From: Nemertoderma westbladi
Lineage: Eukaryota > Xenacoelomorpha > Nemertodermatida > Nemertodermatidae
DNA: 64,000 nucleotides
Assembly: GCA_032718475.1 (NCBI GenBank)
Contig: JAUCBJ010005946.1
Coordinates: 18,644-82,643 of the forward strand
Direction of reading: 5' to 3'
Shown: positions 38,001 to 50,000 of the stretch, one piece after another
How positions within the stretch are numbered: the first letter of the stretch is position 1
Layout of the letters: each line of letters opens with the position of its first letter
Notes under the pieces: model-generated
What the model was told of the DNA's origin: nothing
The model's input: the letters and a program-made list of their open reading frames with translations, nothing else
Database searches by the model: none
Translations under genes and position numbers: made by a program

Positions 38001-41000
38001 GTGTGTAATAAAGCAACCAATTGGAGGCGTGCTATCTGTGTGTAATGAAGCAACCAATAGGAGGCGTGCTACCTGTGTTAATAAAACAACCAATAGGAGG
38101 CGTGCTACCTCGTATGTAATGAAGCAACCAATAGGAGGCGTGCTACCTGTGTGTAATAAAGCAACCAATATATATGAGGCGTGCTACCTGTATGTATGTA
38201 ATGAAGCAACCAATAGGAGGCGTGCTACCTGTGTGTAATAAAGCAACCAATATATATGAGGCGTGCTACCTGTTTGTAATGAAGCAACCAATAGGAGGCG
38301 TGCTACCTGTGTGTAATAAAGCAACCAATATCTATGAGGCGTGCTACTTGTGTGTAATATAAAGCAACCAATAGGAGGCGTGCTACCTGTGTGTAATAAA
38401 GCAACCAATATATATGAGGCGTGCTACCTGTATGTATGTAATGAAGCAACCAATAGGAGGCGTGCTACCTGTATGTAATAAAGCAACCAATATCAATGAG
38501 GCGTGCTACCTGTGTATAATAAAGCAACCAATATATCTGAGGCGTGCTACATGTGCGAAATGAAGCAACCAATAGGAGGCGTGCTCCCTGTGTGTAATAA
38601 AGCAACCAATATCTATGAGGCGTGCTACCTGTATGTAATGAAGCAACCAATAGGAGGCGTGCTACCTGTGTGTAATAAAGCAACCAATAGGAGGCGTGCT
38701 ACCTGTGTGAAATGAAGCAACCAATAGGAGGCGTGCTACCTGTGTGTAATAAAGCAACCAATAGGAGGAGTGCTACCTGTGTGTAATATGCTACCAATAT
38801 CTATAAGGCGTGCTACCTGTGTGTAATAAAGCAACCAATATATATGAGGCGTGCTACATGTGTGTAATAAAGCAACCAATATATATGAGGCGTGCTACCT
38901 GTGTGAAATGAAGCAACCAATAGGAGGCGTGCTACCTGTGTGAAATGAAGCAACCAATAGGAGGCGTGCTACCTGTGTGTAATGAAGCAACCAATAGGAG
39001 GCGTGCAATAGGAGGAGTTGTGGCGGTGCAATTTTGTTGACAAGCCGGCACAGCATTCTTAAAAATGCAGCTGCAATGCAGCATGCCGATCCTAGTGCTA
39101 CCTGTGTGTAATAAAGCACCAATAGGAGGCGTGCTACCTGTGTGTAATGAAGCAACCAATAGGAGGCGTGCTACCTGTGTGAAATGAAGCAACCAATAGG
39201 AGGCGTGCTACCTGTGTGAAATGAAGCAACCAATAGGAGGCGTGCTACCTGTGTGAAATGAAGCAACCAATAGGAGGAGTGCTACCTGTGTGTAATGTGC
39301 TACCAATATCTATAAGGCGTGCTACCTGTGTGTAATAAAGCAACCAATATATATGAGGCGTGCTACATGTGTGTAATAAAGCAACCAATATATATGAGGC
39401 GTGCTACCTGTGTGAAATGAAGCAACCAATAGGAGGCGTGCTACCTGTGTGAAATGAAGCAACCAATAGGAGGCGTGCTACCTGTGTGTAATGAAGCAAC
39501 CAATAGGAGGCGTGCAATAGGAGGAGTTGTGGCGGTGCAATTTTGTTGACAAGCCGGCACAGCATTCTTAAAAATGCAGCTGCAATGCAGCATGCCGATC
39601 CTAGTGCTACCTGTGTGTAATAAAGCACCAATAGGAGGCGTGCTACCTGTGTGTAATGAAGCAACCAATAGGAGGCGTGCTACCTGTGTGAAATGAAGCA
39701 ACCAATAGGAGGCGTGCTACCTGTGTGAAATGAAGCAACCAATAGGAGGCGTGCTACCTGTGTGTAATGAAGCAACCAATAGGAGGCGTGCTAGCTGTTT
39801 GTAATAAAGCAACCAATAGGAGGCGTGCTACCTGTGTTTAATGAAGCAACCAATAGGAGGCGTGCAACCTGTGTGTAATAATGCAACCAATAGGAGGCGT
39901 GCTACCTGTGTGTAATAATGCAACCAATAGGAGGCGTGGTACCTGTGTGTAATAATGCAACCAATGGGAGGCGTGCAACCTGCGTGTAATAATGCAACCA
40001 ATAGGAGGCGTGCTACCTGTGTGTAATAATGCAACCAATAGGAGGCGTGCTACCTGTGTGTAATAATGCAACCAATAGGAGGCGTGGTACCTGTGTGTAA
40101 TAATGCAACCAATGGGAGGCGTGCAACCTGTGTGTAATAATGCAACCAATAGAAGGCGTGCTACCTGTGTGTAATAATGCAACCAATAGGAGGCATGCTA
40201 CCTGTGTGTAATAATGCAACCAATGGGAGGCGTGCTACCTGTGTGTAATAATGCAACCAATAGGAGGCGTGGTACCTGTGTGTAATAATGCAACCAATGG
40301 GAGGCGTGCAACCTGTGTGTAATAATGCAACCAATAGGAGGCGTGCTACCTGTGTGTAATAATGCAACCAATAGGAGGCGTGCTACCTGTGTGTAATAAA
40401 GCAACCAATAGGAGGCATGCTACCTGTGTGTAATAATTCTTCCGTGGTCCGTTTGGCAGCTCCGCCATATAAATCCTCTCGTCTACAACGTACGTCATCA
40501 CATCGGTGTTGCGTGCCAACAATCTCCCGTTGCTTATTAACTCGTGAACGGGAATAGCGACCTCTTCTTCGTCAGTGTGGTTTCCCCACAGGTATAGGAT
40601 ATCCAAGGATGAGTTGATTGACATCGCGTCCGCAATTAATCTCAGGCCTTTGCCGTGCAGATGGTTATATTTTAGATTCAATGAGCTGTGAGTAAAATAA
40701 AAATATAATGTTACAGTACGAGGCGCATCACTTCCGAAAAATAAACGCACACAAAAGTAAAGTTAGAGAGCAACACAATATAGTGATGAAAATCACCTTA
40801 CAGGTTTAAGGAGGTCTAACATCCCTGAGTAGTAAATAAACCGAACATCTCACTAGTTATGGAAAATAAATTTGAATATTTATATAATTTTATGTTAAAA
40901 TCTCATGCTATGTAGTTAAGTTCTCTATTTTATGGTAGAGTGAAAATGGTGATTATACTTTAGATTAAAGTTACATTGTAAGGTTCGAGCCGATCTGGAA

Positions 41001-44000
41001 AAGAAACTCACTTTAAAGTAAAGTTATATTGTAATGCTCGCTCCTATGTGGCAAAGAGACTCACTTTTAGACTAAAGTTACATTGTAAGGCTCGCTACTA
41101 TATGGAAACTAAACTCACTTTAGAGTGAAGTTACATTGTAAGGCTCGCTTCTATATGGAAACTAAACTCACTTTAGAGTGAAGTTACATTGTAAGCCTCG
41201 CTTCTATATGGAAACTAAACTCACTTTAGAGTGAAGTTACATTGTAAGGCTCGCGCCATGTGTCCAGCGCCTTCATCTTCCATCCGATTGTAACTCAAGT
41301 CCAATATCTCCAGCGTGGTGTTCTTCTCCAACATGTCGCAGAGAAAGCGAACTCCGTCACGTGTGATACGGTTACAGCTGAGGTTCAGTTCCACCAACGA
41401 GGAATTCTCGTAAAGGCCCGCAGCCAATCGCTCGGCTCCGAAGTCGCATACGTGGACCTTCATTAAATTGAGTTCCCGCAAAGTATTGTTGATAGACAAC
41501 ATTTGTCCTGAGGTTAAATAATTGGAATCATTACTAGAGGATGTTACAAAACTAAAAATAAACAAAACAAATATGACTACAAGGCATGTGTTGTGTAGTG
41601 TAGTGACACAATAATGTAGACAAGTAATAAATAACCACAATCAAAACTTGAATTAATTAATAAATTAAAATTTATTAATAATTAAGAATTAATTAAATAC
41701 TAAAGTTGTACAAACCTAGGTGAACCTGTGTCTCTTCCTGTACGCTATAGAGTAAAGGGCGGCCTAAGTTAATGGATTGGATGCTGTGGTTGGATCTGAG
41801 AACAGTCGACAGAGCTATCATCGATTCCATGGTCAGATCGCACTCGTTTAGATCCAAATTCACGAGACCGGAGTTGATCTGCAGAGCGCCGGCAATGTGC
41901 ATTCCACCCCTGTTACCTGTTAACGATTCACAAATGTAATCTACTGTAAAAGCGTTTGCGGACATAACATGTCATTTTACGCAATGCGCAGAATACTCTA
42001 AAACAGCCCTAAAATTGTTCAACTAAGCGTCGGAAGGAAATTAGAACCAAGATGACGAAATCTGTCAGCTGATTCTTTGTGTACGTGGAGATCTCTTTGT
42101 CCCAGCTTATTCAGCCAATCAGAGCAATCTTCCCAGTTATGCCAGCAGAGACCTACCTGAGAAAACTAGCGCATGCGCATTTAGTTATCGTTTTTCTGAG
42201 AATTAGATTCCTCTCAGAATTCTGTACTAAGTACGGACTTTTCAGACTTTAGCCCAAGAACATCTGATGGCTGGAGTTACAAGGACGTAAATCTATTAAC
42301 GCATCGTATGACGACGCATAACATAACTACTTAATACGACGCATTGCACCAAACTGAACTTCATGAACACATACTGACTGTTCACCGCACTGTTTTACTG
42401 CTATTTTATATTGTGTTAATTGTTGTTTATATTAATGGATGTTATATTTAGAGAATACCGATAAATAATTGTAAACCCCCTCAATCTTCTTGATTACTGA
42501 GGTAAGCGGAGAAAGAGTTTACCGGTAGCAACTGCGACTTAAATTATAGTGGTTTTTGTGTGAATTAAATGCTATTTCATAATCCCTACGTGTGTCAGTT
42601 GCAATCCTCCTTATATATGATCAAAATCAGTGACGGTCGGCAAATTAGTGTGAATTAGTGTAAATTAGTGTGAAGTAGTGTGAAGTCGTGTGAAGGTTAA
42701 TAAAGCATCTCCTAAAGAATGCGCTATTTACGAAACTCTGTGGCCATCTAGTTGTGATTAGTGTAAGTCATAACTCTGTTTTTATACTTAAAGCGCCACG
42801 TCCTAAAGGAACTGTTAATATTTCCCCGAAAGTAAATATAGTTGTCAGAGATTATATAGTAGCGATCAATCGAATAATACAAAGTAGCTTAAACCGAAAT
42901 ACTTCCTCCGGAACCCGAATCCAGTCTCCCACACCGTGGGTCATACGCCGCGCACGGACTGGCTTCGGCAGATGTAAATTCAGTACACCAGGTAATTGGT
43001 ACGGGCAAAGTCGATTCATAATCAAAAGGACAATTCAAATTGGCAGGTTAAACTGCTAAAGGTCTGAAAGCGCGAACATCTACTGTACCATAAAAGGGCC
43101 AACCCAACCTTGTAGAACAGATATCCACTATAAATTATAAAGTGCTTTAAAAATATAAATATATATTAAATATATATATTATATAAAATAAATATTGCTT
43201 ATCATTTTGAGCACCATTCCCAGAAAAGCTAGCCTTTTCACTTCGTGCAGAAATGCTGGTTTACGTGGGTAGCCTTTATACTTCACAAAGAAATACTTGT
43301 TTATGTGGGTAGCCTTTATACTTCACAAAGAAATGCTGGTTTACGTGGGTAGCCTTTATACTTCACAAAGAAATACTGGTTTACGTGGGTAGCCTTTATA
43401 CTTCACAAAGAAATACTGGTTTATGTGGGTAGCCTTTATACTTCACAAAGAAATACTGGTTTACGTGGGTAGCTGTTATACTTCACAAAGAAATACTGGT
43501 TTAAGTGGGTAGCCTTTATATTTCACAAAGAAATACTGGTTTACGTGGGTAGCCTTTATACTTCACAAAGAAATACTGGTTTATGTGGGTAGCCTTTATA
43601 CTTCACAAAGAAATACTGGTTTACGTGGGTAGCCTTTATACTTCACAAAGAAATACTGGTTTACGTGGGTAGCCATTATACTTCACAAAGAAATACTGGT
43701 TTACGTGGGTAGCCTTTATACTTCACAAAGAAATGCTGGTTTACGTGGGTAGCCTTTATACTTCACAAAGAAATACTGGTTTATGTGGGTAGCCTTTATA
43801 CTTCACAAAGAAATACTGGTTTACGTGGGTAGCCTTTATACTTCACAAAGAAATGCTGGTTTACGTGGGTAGCCTTTATACTTCACAAAGAAATACTGGT
43901 TTATGTGGGTAGCGTTTATACTTCACAAATAAATACTGGTTTACGTGGGTAGCCTTTATACTTCACAAAGAAATACTGGTTTATGTGGGTAGCCTTTATA

Positions 44001-47000
44001 CTTCACAAAGAAATACTGGTTTACGTGGGTAGCCTTTATACTTCACAAAGAAATACTGGTTTACGTGGGGAGCCTTTATACTTCACAAAGAAATACTGGT
44101 TTACGTGGGTAGCCTTTATACTTCACAAAGAAATGCTGGTTTACGTGGGTAGCCTTTATACTTCACAAAGAAATACTGGTTTATGTGGGTAGCCTTTATA
44201 CTTCACAAAGAAATACTGGTTTACGTGGGTAGCCTTTATACTTCACAAAGAAATGCTGGTTTACGTGGGTAGCCTTTATACTTCACAAATAAATGCTGGT
44301 TTACGTGGGTAGCCTTTATACTTCACAAAGAAATACTGGTTTACATGGGTGGCCTTTATACTTCACAAAGAAATGCTGGTTTACGTGGCTAGCCTTTATA
44401 CTTCCCAAATAAATGCTGGTTTACATAGGTAGTCTTTATACTTGATAAAGAAATACTGGTTTACGTGGGTAGCCTTTATACTTCACAAAGAAATGACGGT
44501 TTACGTGGGTGGCCTTAATACTTCACAAAGAAATGCTGGTTTACGTGGGTAGCCTTTATACTTCACAAAGAAATGCTGGTTTACGTGGGTAGCCTTTATA
44601 CTTCATAAAGAAATGACGGTTTACGTGGGTGGCCTTTATACTGTACTTCACAAAGAAATACTGGTTTACATGGGTGGCCTTTATACTTCACAAAGAAATG
44701 CTGGTTTACGTGGGTAGCCTTTATACTTCACAAATAAATGCTGGTTTATGTGGGTAGCCTTTATACTTCACAAAGAAATACTGGTTTATGTGGGTAGCCT
44801 TTATACTTCACAAAGAAATGCTGGTTTACGTGGGTAGCCTTTATACTTCACAACGAAATACTGGTTTACGTGGGTAGCCTTTATACTTCACAAAGAAATA
44901 CTGGTTTACGTGGGTAGCCTTTATACTTCACAAAGAAATGCTGGTTTACGTGGGTAGCCTTTATACTTCACAAAGAAATGCTGGTTTACGTGGGTAGCCT
45001 TTATACTTCACAACGAAATACTGGTTTACGTGGGTAGCCTTTATACTTCACAAAGAAATGCTGGGTTATGTGGGTAGCCTTTATACTTCACAAAGAAATG
45101 CTGGTTTACGTGGGTAGCCTTTATACTTCACAACGAAATACTGGTTTACGAGGGTAGCCTTTATACTTCACAAAGAAATGCTGGTTTACGTGGGTAGCCT
45201 TTATACTTCACAAAGAAATACTAGTTTACGTGGGTAGCCTTTATACTTCACAACGAAATACTGGTTTACGTGGGTAGCCTTTATACTTCACAAAGAAATG
45301 CTGGTTTATGTGGGTAGCCTTTATACTTCACAAAGAAATACTGGTTTACGTGGGTAGCCTTTATACTTCATAAAGAAATGACGGTTTATGTGGGTAGCCT
45401 TTATACTTCACAAAGAAATACTGGTTTACGTGGGTAGCCTTTATACTTCACAAAGAAATACTAGTTTACGTGGGTAGCCTTTATACTTCACAAAGAAATG
45501 CTGGTTTATGTGGGTAGCCTTTATACTTCACAAAGAAATACTGGTTTACGTGGGTAGCCTTTATACTTCATAAAGAAATGACGGTTTATGTGGGTAGCCT
45601 TTATACTTCACAAAGAAATGCTAAAGGTGGTGTTGCATAAAATCATGTGCTTGTAATTATATGGTAATATAATTATAGATTTTTACAGTTGTATTTTGTA
45701 GAATTAGACTAATAATACAAAACCATATTATTTTTTTAGGCAACACCCCCGTTTATTTGAGTGGTATATTTACTTCGCACATAATTGCTGACATATTTCC
45801 ATGTAAATTTTCAGAAACTAAAAATGAACTAATATAAGTACATATAAAAGTAATTTTATATTATATGAAATTCACAAAATGCATTATTTATATCATAAAT
45901 ATGAATAATACAGTAGGCAAAGCCAAAACAGTGACAATACTGCAATATAATTTTCGTACCTATTTTATTCCCAGTTAGTCTTAGACCCATCAACGTTTCG
46001 TTATTGTGCAGCGCCTTGGCGATGTGTTCAGCACCTTCTTCTGTTATGTCGCACATTTGTAGGTCCAGGTAACATAACGAACTGTTATTTTGTAATAGAT
46101 CTGCAACAAACCTATTAAAAAAATCGTTGTTACTGTATAATCTATTATTTAAAAATTTATGTCATGGCTAGTAATATGACTTAATATATATCATGACGAG
46201 GCCTACAGTACTTGGTAGTTTACTAATTAATCTCATTGCATTCCACAATTATATTAATACTTCGAAACAAATCTACTATAATTAACACATAAATAACGAA
46301 TTCAATTAATTCAGCATTCCTCTAAATTCGCTTGTAACTAAATATCAACACAGACATAGGGCTGGGCTGCATGAATGTTACTGAAGTCAAATATTATATG
46401 TATAGTGTTGGCCTATATGTATAGTGTTTGCCTATATATTATAGTGTTGGCCTATATGTATAGTGTTTGCCTATATATTATAGTGTTGGCCTATATGTAT
46501 AGTGTTTGCCTATATATTATAGTGTTGGCCTATATGTATAGTGTTTGCCTATATATTATAGTGTTGGCCTATATGTATAGTGTTGGCCTATATGTATAGT
46601 GTTTGCCTATATGTAGTAGTTCCGGGAAAGCGGCCCGGCCCTGTATTCGATAAACAATATTAAAATGCACAATATAATTATGATTACCTACGCTAAAAAC
46701 TACAATCTACTGCATTATCTCGCGATAAACGTACAAGAAGAACTTATTTTTCGTCTATCGAGAGAAATTAATTTATAATTTACTATTTAATATTTGTGTG
46801 AAAGAAAATAAATGTACCTGTGAACAGAAATAACTGCCAGATTTATTGAGTTTCAATTAAGTGTTGCTTTAGTGCCTTCTTGAACATTTGGGCAGAGCCT
46901 TTGAACCGTTGCAAACTGTCAGGAAGTTCATTCCATAAATTAAGACCCCTGTATAGTAAGTGTGAGCGAGCAAAATTAGTACGTGGTGATGGTAATCTAT

Positions 47001-50000
47001 AATGGAATTGCTGTCTAGTTTTCCGTCCGTGAATACTGATATTAGTTACCATTTTTGTCTTAAAATTTTTGGGTACAAAACAGTAGTTCATGCGGTAGTT
47101 GTATATCGTTTTCAAACTGAGGAATTTGTACATTGCATTAATTTTAAGAAATTTATGATTTGAAAAAATTGATTGTGTTGGGTGTCGGTATGGTTTTAAT
47201 TCAACGATGCGGACAGCTTTCTTTTGTAGCCGGACTAGAGGATTAAGAGTGCTGTCATTAATATTACAATTACCCCAAACAGTTAAAGCATACGATATAT
47301 AAGGTTCTACCAATGTATTATATAGGAGCTTCCTAATCTGTATTGGAACGAAATGCTTGATCTTATTTATTACACCTACGTTTTTTGATACTTTTATGCG
47401 AATATTTTGTATATGTAAATGCCATGAGAAATTTGATTGGAGGTGAATACCAAGAAATTTAATATTTTCAGTATAGTTTATTGTTCGCCCATCGATTTTG
47501 ACCCCTGTGTTTTTTGGATTATATGGCTTCATTGAGAACACCATATATTTTGTTTTATCGAGATTTAAAGATAGTTTATTTAAGCAAATCCATTGATATA
47601 TTTTATGTATTTCTTTGTTCATTGTTGATATCAGATCATGTACGTTTTCGCCTGAAATAAATAAGTTTGTATCATCAGCAAAGAGTATGAAATTTACGAT
47701 TTTTGAAGAATTTGAGATGTCATTTATGTAAATTAAAAATAAAATTGGGCCAAGGACAGACCCCTGCGGAACTCCACATATCACATCAAGTGTATCTGAA
47801 ATTGTTCCATTTAAATCAACGTATTGGGTTCGATTGTGGAGATAACTGGAAAACCATGCTAATGGGGTTCCGCGTACACCGTAATGCTCAAGTTTTTTTA
47901 ATAGGATTGAATGATTAACGGTATCAAAGGCTTTGCTAAAATCCAAGAAAACACCAAGTGTAAGATGTTTATTTTCAATAGCATCTGACAAATTAGATTG
48001 CAGGAGAGTGAGAGCTGTTATAGTTGATTTTTCCGATTGAAATCCGAACTGATTTTCATAAATAATAGAGTTTTTTATCATAAAGTTTACGAATTGTCGA
48101 GAAACAGCCTTTTCTAGAATTTTCGAAAAAAATGGGAGTATACTTATAGGACGGTAATTACCAAATTGATCGGCGTTACTATGTTTGAAAATAGGTACAA
48201 TTCTTGCCACTTTCATTAGATCTGGGAATATTCCCAGAGATAATGATTGATTAAGGATGTGTGTCAATGGATGGGCTATGTAGAGAAAGTTTAGCCTAGC
48301 GATTTGAGAATCAACACCGTCCGAAGTCAAGGCTTTTGAATTGGTTATTGATGAGGCAATATCATATACATCTTTAGTACTTAGTGGTGAAAAGTATAGT
48401 GAGGATGCGGTTTGGTTACCTAGGGTATCATATATGGAACCATTAGTATTAGGAATATTTTTCGCTAAGTTTGGACCTACATTACGATAAAAGTTATTGA
48501 ATCCATTTGCAATCGCTGTGTTATTCCTAATTGACGAATTGTTTACTGTAAATGTATCAGGATAGTTTTGAGGCGAGCATGAGGCTCGGGGGTTTATAAG
48601 TGTTTTTATTATTTTCCAGGTTTTCATCGTATTATTTCTATGAATATTAAATAATTTCTCAAAATAAGCTTTTTTTGCATTCCTAATTATTTTAGTAAGT
48701 TGGTTTTTATAAGCCGTATATTCGATTTTTTTGCTTAGAGATCTGCTATTAATGTATTTTGAATATAGTGCATGCTTACGTTTGATACATTTATAAATAC
48801 TTTCAGATAGCCAAGGTTTATCGCTATTTATTATCTTTATTTTTTTAGTGGGAAAACATTTGTTATATAGCTTCTGATATATTTCAATAAACGTATTGTA
48901 AGCAATATTGGGGTCACTTTCTTGCGTAACTTCTTCCCAGCCTCCATTGTTAAAAGTTTGTTTAAGGATCTCCACAAATTTTTTACTGTTTGTTTCTGAT
49001 CTATCCGTAACTAAGATGTAAGATGGTTTACTATGTTTACTGGGAATTGTTATTTCAGAATTGACAAATATGGGTAGATGGTCAGATAAACTGGCTACAA
49101 TTATTCCAGATTTACGAATGTTTGTAATATCGTTTGTTATGATATTATCAATACAGGTTGCAGTAGTTTCTGTTATACGAGTTGGTTTGGTAATAACAGG
49201 ATAAAAAAACTGTTCTGATAGTAGTTCAAAAAAATCAGTTGGTTGTTTATGGATATTAACTCCTAACATATCTATGTTAAAGTCGCCAAGAAGGTAACAA
49301 ATTTTATTTTCTGTATTAATCTGTTCTAAAATGTGTTTTAATTTCCTTAGAAAGCCAATTACATCTTTTGCAGGTGGACGATATATACATCCTATGATAA
49401 TATTTTTTTGCATTTTCTCGATCCCACTCGGCAAAAACTGACTCCAAATCAGGCTCATCTTTCTCGAGATCATGGCGGGGTTTGCAATTCAAGTTATTGC
49501 TTAAATAGAGACTACATCCCCCGCCACGTTGATTGGCACGAGGTTTGCTATGGTAAATTTTGTATCCATCCAGCTGATAGTCATTAAGGTTGTCCTTTTT
49601 CAACCAAGTTTCAGTTAGAGCAATTGCGGAAAAGGGTTTCTCTATTATTTGTAATAAATCGTATAGATTATGAAAATTCTTCGGAACACTCCTTATATTC
49701 GTATGAAAAAGAGACAATCCATTTTCTTGCTGATTTTTTAAGTTAAAATCTGTTGACACCAAATTGTTATAGTAACGACATTGAATTTTAGTGTAAATGT
49801 TATTTAGTATATTGCTATCTGGATTATTGTCTCTGTCAAATTCAAAATTGGTGTCACCTGCATTCAAATCTGTCAGTCAAACTGTATTAGAGGTTAAAAG
49901 GTCAATATCGATTATCGAAGGCAATCGATAGTCGTATATTGTTAAAAGAAACTCATCTTCGTCTATAATATTTGTGAAAGGCAGTGCATTAAAAATACAA

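Larger units (their letters stand above)
29575..40437 (-). repeat. 37/41-bp minisatellite in LRRC34 intron 5, about 280 copies, each with a 5' splice site
   Basis: Plus-strand unit: AAAGCAACCAATAGGAGGCG then TGCTACCTGTGTGTAAT (37 bp; a 41-bp form has AATATCTATGAGGCG). Read in gene orientation each unit contains TTATTACACACAG|GTAGCA, i.e. the last 13 bases of exon 5 and its donor. The array starts in the exon end at 40437 and covers about 95 percent of the intron. Blocks of about 1.08, 2.56 and 3.46 kb are repeated (for example 33139/34221 and 32151/35611/38174), so it grew by segmental duplication. Open frames such as KQPIGGVLPVCNK are repeat artefacts. Confidence 0.96.

Noticed and set aside
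29575-40437. Many open frames such as KQPIGGVLPVCNKATN and LLHTGSTPPIGC on both strands
   Set aside because: By-products of the 37/41-bp repeat inside LRRC34 intron 5; frames shift with unit length and appear on both strands.
41990-43200. LTR retrotransposon remnant
   Set aside because: No pair of long terminal repeats, primer-binding site or gag/pol homology could be shown.
43240-45627. Possible fourth donor-bearing intron array (40-bp unit in LRRC34 intron 2)
   Set aside because: The unit contains neither the exon 2 end nor its donor GTACGA and starts about 330 bp away from it.
46375-46599. 74-codon open frame with YSVCLYIIVLAYM repeats
   Set aside because: Translation of the 39-bp tandem repeat (unit length divisible by three).
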